The notes under the pieces are model-generated. The model had not been told where the DNA came from and did no database searches. It worked only from the letters and a program-made list of their open reading frames with translations. From Thermomonas sp. (lineage in GTDB: Bacteria > Pseudomonadota > Gammaproteobacteria > Xanthomonadales > Xanthomonadaceae), in contig NZ_JAHRWW010000019.1 of NCBI RefSeq assembly GCF_019104945.1, positions 1 through 64,000 of the forward strand: a stretch of DNA of 64,000 nt, in the 5' to 3' direction. Of this stretch, positions 1 through 5,705 are shown one piece after another; position 1 is the stretch's first letter, and the number at the start of each line of letters is the position of its first letter. Position numbers and translations under genes: made by a program.

Positions 1-2
1 TG

Positions 3-341
3 GTGCTGCACCCGAAGGTGGCCGAGGCCGCCGTGGTGGGTTTCCCGCACGATCTTAAAGGCCAAGGCATCTACGCCTACGTCACCCTCGTGGCGGGTGA
101 GCAGGAAAGCGAAGAGCTGCGCAAAGAGCTAATCACGTGGGTGCGTAAGGAAATTGGCCCGATCGCTACACCGGACTTTTTACAGTGGGCACCCGGCCTA
201 CCAAAAACCCGCAGCGGTAAAATCATGCGCCGCATCCTGCGCAAGATCGCCGAGAACGCGCCGGACCAGCTCGGCGATACCACCACACTGGCCGATCCGT
301 CGGTGGTGGAATCGTTGGTGAATAACCGCCGTCAGGCCTGA
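3..341 (+). CDS. acs: Acetyl-CoA synthetase, C-terminal fragment (5' end outside window)
   Basis: AMP-forming acetyl-CoA synthetase makes acetyl-CoA from acetate, ATP and CoA in the cytoplasm. Only the last 112 codons are present; the frame is open to the left edge, so the gene starts upstream. The fragment is the small mobile C-terminal domain of the ANL family. It includes the A10-type segment [12 protein letters not shown], whose lysine (K in SGK) is the adenylation-step catalytic lysine and the usual site of regulatory acetylation. It ends in TGA, followed by a stem-loop. The call is secure for the family; acetate specificity is inferred from the strong resemblance of this tail to Acs. 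Confidence 0.9.
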   Translation: MLHPKVAEAAVVGFPHDLKGQGIYAYVTLVAGEQESEELRKELITWVRKEIGPIATPDFLQWAPGLPKTRSGKIMRRILRKIAENAPDQLGDTTTLADPSVVESLVNNRRQA

Positions 342-370
342 CCGCACTCGCCCGTGACTGCAGCTAAGGG

Positions 371-389
371 AGTCTCAATCGCTGAGACT
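371..389. terminator. Stem-loop downstream of acs
   Basis: AGTCTCA and TGAGACT form a perfect 7-bp stem around a 5-nt loop, 29 bp after the acs stop. No clear T-run follows on either strand, so this may be a weak or Rho-assisted terminator or part of the 3' UTR. It also lies just beyond the 3' end of the convergent tracrRNA. Confidence 0.35.
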
Positions 390-399
390 GGAAGCGAGT

Positions 400-490
400 A
401 GAAAAGACAAGGGCCGACTAGGCCGGCCCTCAGATTTGGTGCATCTTTCAGCTTGTTGCCGGAAAGAGCGCAATTCCTGATCTACTTCTA
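400..490 (-). ncRNA. Putative type II-C tracrRNA, divergent from cas9
   Basis: Read on the minus strand, 486-455 is an anti-repeat to the 36-nt CRISPR repeat at 3621-3656. There is a 22-bp helix (465-486, including two G-U wobbles), then a 4-nt bulge on the anti-repeat side (461-464), then six more pairs (455-460). The 3' part (454-431) contains CTGAAAGATGCACC, resembling the nexus region of Neisseria-type II-C tracrRNAs, and the RNA ends in a GC-rich hairpin with a T-rich tail (430-402). Order anti-repeat, nexus, terminator is that of a tracrRNA. The 5' end and promoter are not determined; transcription is inferred. Confidence 0.8.
402..430 (-). terminator. Rho-independent terminator of the tracrRNA
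   Basis: On the minus strand AGGGCCG and CGGCCCT pair (7 bp, 7-nt loop; plus coordinates 410-430) and are followed by TGTCTTTT (402-409). This is the expected 3' end of the tracrRNA. Confidence 0.65.
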
Positions 491-538
491 GAATCAAAGC
501 TAGCAGCGGGGAAGTGTTGCGTCAACAGGGAGAGGCGA

Positions 539-1891
539 ATGAAGTTCAAGAAACGCTATCGCTTGGGTTTGGATATTGGCACCAATTCGATCGGCTGGTG
601 CGTGCTGCAGTTGAATGACGATGATTAGCCCGTCGGCATTATTCGCGCGGGGGCGCGGATTTTTTCCGATGGCCGCAGCCCCAAGACGTTGGCATCACTG
701 GCAGCGGATCGCCGCGCCGCACGGCAGATGCGCCGTCGGCATGATCGCGTGCTCAAGCGCATGGCGCGTTTCATGGATGGACTGGTTCGTTTTGGTCTGC
801 TGCCTAATGACGATGGCGAACGGCTCGCACTGTCAGCGCTCGACCCGTACGAGCTACGCCGCAAAGGCTTGGATGAGCCGCTGATCGCCTCCGAGTTAGG
901 GCGCGCACTGTACCACCTCGCCAAGCGGCGCGGCTTCAAGAGCAGTCGGAAGTCGAAGGGTGAAGATGAAAATGAGGCTGGTAAAATTGCGACAGCCATT
1001 ATCAAGACGCGCGAGCAGATCAAGACCGAAGGTTGCCGGACGATGGGCGAGTACCTAGCCAAGCGTCATGCTCAGCGCGAAACCGTGCGTGCGCGCACCA
1101 CGGCAGACGGCAAGGAGTACCTGCTCTACACGCAGCGCGCGATGGTTGCCGAGGAATTCGACGCGCTGTGGGCCGCACAGTCGGCACATCATCCGAATAT
1201 CTGCACGGAAGAAGCACGCGCCTTTTTGCGTGACACGCTGCTGTTCCAGCGGCCCTTGCTACCTGTCCAGCCCGGCCGCTGCATTTTCGAGGTCGAGGAG
1301 TTTCGCGAGCCGCTATGGTCGCCCTTGCAGCAGCAGTTCCGTGTCTTGCAGGAACTGAACAACCTGCGCGTCATCGATGGCTTGGAAGAGCGGGCATTGA
1401 CGCTGGAGGAACGCAATACCTTGCGCGACGCCCTGTATCGCTACGTGAAAGGCGATGGGAATTACTGCTATGACATCTACCGCTTGGATAACGGCAAGTG
1501 GGGTGGTGATGTCGTGGACATCTATACCGCTAACCGCCCCGGCTTCGGTCTTCGTTCCAAAGAGGCATACAAATCCGGCAAGCCGCTGGTGATGCGTTTG
1601 CGTCAAGGGGATATTCTGAAATTGGAGCACGATGGGCGATACAAGTTGATGTGCGTTGCACAATTCTCCGATGGGAAGATCATCATGTCTGAACATAACG
1701 AGGCCAATGCAGATGCTCGCAACAGACTTCGGAAGGAACAGGCCAGGAAGGTACAGGATGGAGATGATGTGCGAGTCGATGAAAGCTTCCAGTATTTACA
1801 AAAATCGCCGGATGGCCTGAGACAACTCGCCGCGCGGTTGGTCGGAGTTGACGTCCTTGGTTACGTTAACGACACAGGCTTCAAGGCGTGA
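539..1891 (+). pseudogene. cas9: Type II-C Cas9 relic: amber codon plus large internal deletion
   Basis: The frame starts at ATG 539 with a GGAGAG ribosome site. It encodes the RuvC-I motif (LGLDIGTNSIGW, catalytic Asp12), then TAG at 626-628 (codon 30). Past the stop the same frame continues with RAGARIF, the arginine-rich bridge helix (RRAARQMRRRHDRVLKR), KRRGFKSSRKSK and REC-lobe sequence. Near 1433-1445 it jumps to C-terminal PAM-interacting-domain sequence (KGDGNYCYDIYRLDNGKW). RuvC-II, HNH and RuvC-III are absent. The remnant is 450 codons, against roughly 1,000-1,100 for II-C Cas9, so about 600 residues are missing. No cleavage activity is possible. A TTG at 689 or an internal ATG could express a nuclease-free REC/PI protein, which is speculative. 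Confidence 0.93.
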
Positions 1892-1935
1892 CCATGCGAT
1901 AACATCCTTTTGGCTAATGCGGTAATCTTTAGGCT

Positions 1936-2226
1936 ATGAAGCCTTCTCAAGCCCTGCAGCAGCACCGTGCCGCGATCCGCCGGGTCGTGGCAGCGCATCG
2001 CGCAACCAGTCCGCGTGTGTTTGGATCGGTGCTGCATGGCGAGGACACCGAGGCTAGTGATCTGGATCTGTTGATCGACCCCACGCCGGGGATCACTCTG
2101 TTCGATATTGGTAGCATCATCCATGAGCTCGAGCAGTTGCTTGGCGTCTCTGTTGACGTATTGACGCCAAAGGCATTGCCGATGCGGTTCCGTGATGAGG
2201 TGCTCGCCGAGGCCGTGCCGGTATGA
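1936..2226 (+). CDS. mntA: MNT-type nucleotidyltransferase antitoxin
   Basis: A 96-residue minimal nucleotidyltransferase. The signature G30-S31 followed by SDLDLL (Asp42, Asp44) is the GSx10DxD active site of the MNT fold. Known MntA antitoxins disarm the partner HEPN toxin by adding AMP units to a tyrosine next to its RNase motif. The next gene (2223) is such a HEPN protein and overlaps by ATGA, so the two are translationally coupled. The pair lies 44 bp after the cas9 relic and just before cas1 on the same strand. All catalytic residues appear present. The function is inferred from family and pairing. Confidence 0.85.
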   Translation: MKPSQALQQHRAAIRRVVAAHRATSPRVFGSVLHGEDTEASDLDLLIDPTPGITLFDIGSIIHELEQLLGVSVDVLTPKALPMRFRDEVLAEAVPV

Positions 2227-2588
2227 AGCATGCCGAACGACGGTTGCGTGATTACCTTGCCGATATTGTGGAGGCGCAGGCGCGTATTTCCGAGTACGTA
2301 CGGACGGTGGACAAGGCGCAGTTCCTGATGAGCCATATCGTGCGGGATGCGGTTGCACGTAACTTCGAAGTTATTGGTGAGGCCAGTTAGCACTTGTTGC
2401 AGCGTTTCCCGGACTTCGCGGCCAACCATCCGGAGTTACCACTCACCAGCGCGTACAAATTGCGCAACGTGGTGGCGCATGGCTATCACGAAGTCGATTA
2501 TGAGATCGTGTGGAACACGATCCAGCAGGACCTTCCTGAACTGGCCCGCTTGGTTCGCACTTGCTTGGAGAGGCTGTCGGAGGGGTAG
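2223..2588 (+). pseudogene. hepT: HEPN-domain toxin (HepT-like) interrupted by an amber codon
   Basis: The frame begins at ATG 2223, overlapping mntA by four bases. It reads 55 residues, hits TAG at 2388-2390 (codon 56) and then continues in frame to 2588. The downstream part holds the Rx4HxY motif (RNVVAHGY, about residues 81-88), with the RNase Arg/His and the tyrosine that MntA partners AMPylate. A one-base change, CAG to TAG, would explain the stop. As read, the product would lack the catalytic motif, so the toxin is probably dead, or made only by readthrough. The downstream 64 codons could begin at an internal TTG (2394), but no ribosome site is evident. Confidence 0.85.
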
Positions 2589-2595
2589 TTTTGGC

Positions 2596-3582
2596 ATGAT
2601 CGGGCGCGTTGTCGAAATTGCAGGGGATTCGCGCTATCTGCATAAAGAGCGCGGGTTTCTTGTGGTGTCGCATCGGGGGGCCGAGCAAGGCCGTGTCCCA
2701 CTGGATGACATTGCGGCACTGATCTGCAACGCGCACGGCTTGGTGTACAGCAACAATTTACTGGTCGCGCTAGTTGAACGCGGTTGTCCCATCGTACTGT
2801 GCGGCAAGAACCACATGCCCGCAGGCATCATCTGCGCAGTGGACAGCCATCATCGCCAAGGAGCGCGGCTGGATGCGCAAGCAGCGGCATCGCTTCCAAC
2901 CAAGAAGCGGCTATGGCAGGAGTTAATTCGCAAGAAGCTCGGAATGCAAGCGGCAACGCTGGGTGCGTATGGGCTACCGGAGCCACCATTGCGCGCATTG
3001 ATCCCAAAAGTGACGTCAGGAGATGCGCGCAATATGGAAGGCGTTGGTGCGCGACGCTATTGGCGGTTGCTGTTCGGCCATCATTTTCGCCGGGAACAAG
3101 ATGGCGAAGGCATCAATGCCATGCTCAACTACGGCTATACCGTGCTGCGTGCTACTGTGGCGCGGCATCTTCTTGCTACAGGGCTTCATCCCGGCATGCC
3201 GCTGCATCATGCCAATGATGCCAATGCGCTGCGTCTAGTGGATGACGTGATGGAGCCGTTCCGACCATTGGTGGATGCGCAAGTCAGGCAGTTGGCCGAT
3301 CTAGGGCGCTATGATGTGGATACACCCAACAAGCGGGAGTTGTCCTTGATGATGGCACGGGGCATTCAAACGGAGGAAGGGCTGAGCCCTGTGTCGGTGG
3401 CAATCGAGCGTCTGTGCGTCTCGCTGGCACAAGTGTTCGAAAAGCAGCGCAAGCATTTAGCGTTGCCGTATGATCGGGCAGAAAGTGTTTCTGCATGGTT
3501 GGGAAATCGGGCTTCATTCGGTAATAGTTGGAGTGACAATGGCGCGGACGAAACGCTACCGCCCATTACCGAAGAAGAGTGA
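2596..3582 (+). CDS. cas1: CRISPR integrase Cas1 (type II-C)
   Basis: Cas1 is the metal-dependent integrase that, with Cas2, inserts new spacers at the leader end of an array. The 328-residue protein is full length for type II Cas1. It has the N-terminal beta domain followed by the alpha-helical catalytic domain. Metal-binding candidates are Glu148 (NMEG), His204/205 (PLHHAND) and Asp217 (DDVMEPFRP). ATG 2596 is chosen because GGAGGGG lies about 10 bp upstream and this is the family start; the open frame extends further upstream without Cas1 similarity. It starts 7 bp after the hepT stop. No cas2 follows: a CRISPR repeat begins 38 bp after the stop. Without Cas2 (and Csn2-independent II-C Cas9) adaptation is unlikely unless supplied in trans. 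Confidence 0.93.
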   Translation: MIGRVVEIAGDSRYLHKERGFLVVSHRGAEQGRVPLDDIAALICNAHGLVYSNNLLVALVERGCPIVLCGKNHMPAGIICAVDSHHRQGARLDAQAAASLPTKKRLWQELIRKKLGMQAATLGAYGLPEPPLRALIPKVTSGDARNMEGVGARRYWRLLFGHHFRREQDGEGINAMLNYGYTVLRATVARHLLATGLHPGMPLHHANDANALRLVDDVMEPFRPLVDAQVRQLADLGRYDVDTPNKRELSLMMARGIQTEEGLSPVSVAIERLCVSLAQVFEKQRKHLALPYDRAESVSAWLGNRASFGNSWSDNGADETLPPITEEE

Positions 3583-3620
3583 CGGCCCAAAGTCACCCAG
3601 CCAGCCTCTAAGTGGGTATC

Positions 3621-3656
3621 GAGATTAGCAGATCAGGAATTGCACTCTGGCAACGC
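3621..3656 (-). CRISPR. Solitary complete CRISPR repeat (36 nt)
   Basis: In crRNA orientation (minus strand) the repeat begins GCGTTGCCAGAGTGCAATTC and ends CTGATCTGCTAATCTC, 36 nt in total. It is recognised because it pairs with the anti-repeat at 455-486 and because its last 27 nt recur exactly at 5017-5043. No second repeat occurs within one spacer length on either side, so the array has been lost, apart from the distant copy. Confidence 0.7.
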
Positions 3657-3690
3657 TTTGATCACCCAATCACTCTGGCGAGTGATCCCG

Positions 3691-3793
3691 AAATAACGAA
3701 CAACAAAACAGGACGAAAGCAAATGCCTCAAAGCTCAGGCAAGAAACTCATGCACTCGGAGTTGACGGGAAGCTCCTTATGGAATTGTTAGGT
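3691..3793 (-). repeat. attC-like recombination site downstream of the relE-type gene
   Basis: On the minus strand the toxin stop is embedded in ACCTAAC, a match to the inverse core RYYYAAC of integron attC sites, followed by AATTCC. About 95 bp further on lies GTTATTT, in the core-site position. The interior has weak hairpin potential (GCCT...AGGC). A GTTATTT boundary is shared with the sites at 4986 and 21048. The interior is not a textbook attC, so this is a moderate-confidence call. Confidence 0.4.
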
Positions 3794-4105
3794 GTGTGGC
3801 TCTTGTCGTCTGAGTGCGCTACGCCTTAGTAAACGCTCTGTCCGCATGACGTGCAGGATAAAAACATGTTGACCATCAAATCTGTAAAAAATTCGGCAGG
3901 GCGGTTCGACGAGTTGCCGATAGCGTGTACGACTGCCGAGTTCTTTGGGGCGGCTGCCACTCTCTGGATGGTCTGCTAATTGGCGAACGCGCAGCATAAT
4001 ACGTTGTACCAACGCGCCAGCGGCAGCGATGTTCTCCAGCGCGATGTAGTCTGCGATAGCTTCAAGATCTGCGATGGCTGGCTCGGTCCAGATTACTTGA
4101 GCCAT
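3788..4105 (-). CDS. RelE/ParE-family toxin
   Basis: A 105-residue protein of the RelE/ParE fold. It begins VIWTEPAIADLEAIADYI, the typical N-terminal helix hairpin, and ends with the conserved RIFYRFDGQHVFILHVMRTER strand-and-turn region. Members either cleave mRNA on the ribosome (RelE) or poison gyrase (ParE); the sequence does not settle which. The start overlaps the antitoxin gene by 13 bp, typical of coupled antitoxin-toxin operons. The stop lies inside an attC-like inverse core, suggesting the pair is an integron gene cassette. No damage is visible. Confidence 0.85.
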   Translation of the reverse strand: MAQVIWTEPAIADLEAIADYIALENIAAAGALVQRIMLRVRQLADHPESGSRPKELGSRTRYRQLVEPPCRIFYRFDGQHVFILHVMRTERLLRRSALRRQEPHT

Positions 4106-4350
4106 TTGGATAGGCGTTTCTCGGCTTGCGTCTGAGTGAGAGTGCGACCTTCTGACACGGCCATCTCCCCACGGGCAATGCCTTCCAGGATGGACATGCG
4201 CTCTTGCTGCAGTTGATAGGTCTCAACGTCAACAAGGTAGGCGCTTGGGAGGCCGTGCTGAGTGATCAGGATCGGCTTCTTGTTGCGCTCAATATCCGCC
4301 AGCAAGTCAGTGGCTTGGCGCTTGAGGGTGGTGACGAGTTCAGTGCGCAT
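4093..4350 (-). CDS. Phd/YefM-family antitoxin
   Basis: An 85-residue antitoxin. The N-terminal half (TTLKRQATDLLADIERNKKPILITQHGLPSAYLVDVETYQ) is the Phd/YefM DNA-binding dimerisation domain; the rest is the toxin-neutralising tail (EKRLSKWLK). It is expected to neutralise the downstream RelE/ParE toxin and repress its own operon. An imperfect inverted repeat lies immediately upstream of the start (4352-4373), as expected for autoregulation. The pair lies between attC-like sites and between two CRISPR repeat copies, so it is probably acquired DNA. Confidence 0.87.
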   Translation of the reverse strand: MRTELVTTLKRQATDLLADIERNKKPILITQHGLPSAYLVDVETYQLQQERMSILEGIARGEMAVSEGRTLTQTQAEKRLSKWLK

Positions 4351-4351
4351 G

Positions 4352-4373
4352 AAGTGACACTACAGTATCACTT
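4352..4373 (-). promoter_or_regulatory. Probable Phd operator/promoter
   Basis: AAGTGACAC and GTATCACTT form an inverted repeat (8 of 9 positions) around a 4-bp centre, directly upstream of the antitoxin ATG. Phd-type antitoxins bind such palindromes to repress their operons. The exact -10/-35 are not assigned. Confidence 0.5.
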
Positions 4374-4403
4374 GCGAAGAGACAACACCCTGCTCCGTGC
4401 GCA

Positions 4404-4458
4404 ATCTAATACTGGGTTAAGCTGACGCGCGTTCGGCTTGAATACGAATGGTTATGTC
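4404..4458 (-). repeat. attC site (59-base element-like) at the 3' end of the DUF6933-like gene
   Basis: Read on the minus strand the segment runs TAACCATTCGTATTCAAGCC, GAACGCGCGTC, AGCTTAACCCAGTATTAGAT. It lines up with the classical attC plan (TAACAATTC, TTCAAGCCGA, central loop, GGCTTAACTC, GTTAGAT). The GCTT/AAGC arms are inverted, with an unpaired base, as is typical of folded attC bottom strands. The core G is changed to A (ATTAGAT), which may reduce activity. The TAA stop of the gene lies in the inverse core, as in real cassettes. Confidence 0.65.
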
Positions 4459-4970
4459 GCAACGCTTTGTAGCAGTGCTGCGGTCACTTCCAGAGGGCTT
4501 TTGAAGCCAAGGCGCTTGGACGGGAGCGAATTGATGTGCATGACGATCTCGCTGATGCTGCAACGAGATAGGCCTCCATCATGCTCAATGAAGGCCGCGT
4601 AGTCCAAAGCGATGTTAGTCAATGATCCGAGCAAAGAGGGGTCATTTGCAGGCGATACGGTGCCAGTGGAATAGTCATGAAGAATGCGATCTAAGACTGC
4701 GCCCGAATAGCCTGCCATTTCTAGGACGAGCAACAGGCCGCGGATGAATGAAGTGAACAATTTCCCGGGGGTGATTCGTTCGCCTTCCGTCATGACAAAG
4801 CTAATAAGTGTGCGCTCACTCATGTAGACGAATACGTTCACGTCATCGACTTTGGTGAGCGTGACATACCAATTGCCAAGAATTGCGCCAGTCGATTCGG
4901 CTGGCATGAGGCTTTCACGTTTCAGCTTGGAACGTGTAGCAACTGCACGAGTGAGTTTTAGTGATGCCAC
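4452..4970 (-). CDS. DUF6933-like cassette-borne protein
   Basis: A 172-residue cytoplasmic protein without signal peptide or membrane segments. The N-terminal region (LGNWYVTLTKVDDVNVFVYMSERTL) resembles DUF6933, a family of unknown function often found in mobile gene cassettes; the match is from memory and only moderate. Start ATG 4970 follows ATGAGGGTCTCGTGGC, so a GAGGG ribosome site is plausible. The stop is inside an attC site and a truncated attC-like segment precedes the start, so the gene has the layout of an integron cassette (one ORF plus its attC). Its base composition looks less GC-rich than the flanking core genes. No function can be given. Confidence 0.55.
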   Translation of the reverse strand: MASLKLTRAVATRSKLKRESLMPAESTGAILGNWYVTLTKVDDVNVFVYMSERTLISFVMTEGERITPGKLFTSFIRGLLLVLEMAGYSGAVLDRILHDYSTGTVSPANDPSLLGSLTNIALDYAAFIEHDGGLSRCSISEIVMHINSLPSKRLGFKSPLEVTAALLQSVAT

Positions 4971-4985
4971 GAGACCCTCATTGCA

Positions 4986-5016
4986 AAATAACGCTGAGTT
5001 GGCTTGAACGAATTGA
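4986..5016 (-). repeat. Truncated attC-like segment fused to a CRISPR repeat
   Basis: On the minus strand CAATTCGTTCAAGCC is followed directly by AACTCAGCGTTATTT. These are the left and right parts of a classical attC with the central hairpin loop missing. The RYYYAAC inverse core is absent; in its place, at 5017, is the end of a 27-nt CRISPR repeat copy. This looks like a recombination or deletion joint. Confidence 0.5.
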
Positions 5017-5043
5017 GAGATTAGCAGATCAGGAATTGCACTC
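5017..5043 (-). CRISPR. Second, 3'-truncated CRISPR repeat copy
   Basis: Identical over 27 nt to plus-strand 3621-3647; the remaining 9 nt of the repeat are degenerate. It is in the same orientation as the complete copy, 1,396 bp away. It may be the degenerate terminal repeat of the former array. No further copies were seen nearby. Confidence 0.6.
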
Positions 5044-5105
5044 AGGCCGGAGCATTAGTGTTGAAGGCAGGGAAGTCACCAGCCGAGAGCTAGCGTGGCT
5101 TTGAA

Positions 5106-5705
5106 CTAACCCAGTAGCGGCTGCACGAGTTGATCCAAACACCGACGCAGTAGCGCCGGGTCGAGGTCGGGTTGGCGTGTTTGGCGCACTTTTAGCCCTT
5201 CAATAACAAGGCGCAGCATGAGCGCCTTGGCTGGTACGTCGGCCTCGGCAATGCCAAGGCCGCCCTGCGTTTGAGGTTTGCGCAACCAGTCTTCGATGCG
5301 TGCTTGTACGGTTTCATCAAAGCGCCGCAGCGCCACGCCGATCACTGGATCACGCGCGGCCTCGGCGGAGATTTCCATAATCAGCCCTGGGTCCATCCAG
5401 AGCCGGTCATCTTCGTGACGGCGGCGGCGCGTGTAGAAATCGTCAAACATGTGCTCGGCCAGCGATTGGTGGCTATGTTTGGGATGGTTGATCTCGTCGG
5501 CGATCTGCTCCAGCTGCAGTTCCACAATGCTGCGGATGATTTGGCTTTTACTTTCGAAATATCGGTAGATCAGCCCCGGGCTCATCTGCGCGGTCTCGGC
5601 AATTTTCGCCATCGACGCACCGTGGAAGCCGCGCTCGGCAAAGCACGTCTGCGCGGCATCCAAAATACGCTTGCGCTGGGCCTGCGCGCGCGACGGATCA
5701 GCCAT
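5106..5705 (-). CDS. TetR-family repressor of the RND operon
   Basis: A 199-residue regulator. The N-terminal helix-turn-helix ([20 protein letters not shown], then [16 protein letters not shown]) is a canonical TetR DNA-binding domain. The C-terminal part is the ligand-sensing dimer domain. It is the last gene of the minus-strand operon adaptor-pump-regulator and overlaps the pump stop by 8 bp, so it is probably translated with it. The likely target is the GAATG-GT-CATTC palindrome at 10118-10129 upstream of the adaptor gene, which would make it a self-limiting repressor released by pump substrates. The ligand is unknown. Confidence 0.88.
   Translation of the reverse strand: MADPSRAQAQRKRILDAAQTCFAERGFHGASMAKIAETAQMSPGLIYRYFESKSQIIRSIVELQLEQIADEINHPKHSHQSLAEHMFDDFYTRRRRHEDDRLWMDPGLIMEISAEAARDPVIGVALRRFDETVQARIEDWLRKPQTQGGLGIAEADVPAKALMLRLVIEGLKVRQTRQPDLDPALLRRCLDQLVQPLLG

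Noticed and set aside
626-628. TAG as a reassigned sense codon that would rescue cas9 and hepT
   Set aside because: TAG is the natural stop of intact genes here, for example those ending at 25481, 53940 and 58207, so reassignment is unlikely.
3723-3791. Short ORF after cas1 as a remnant of cas2
   Set aside because: The 22 codons show no Cas2 strand motif and lie within the attC-like segment; no Cas2 similarity is visible.
3621-5043. The 27-nt repeats as target-site duplications of a transposon
   Set aside because: The repeat is too long for common target duplications, no transposase is present, and it pairs with the tracrRNA anti-repeat, which a chance target would not.
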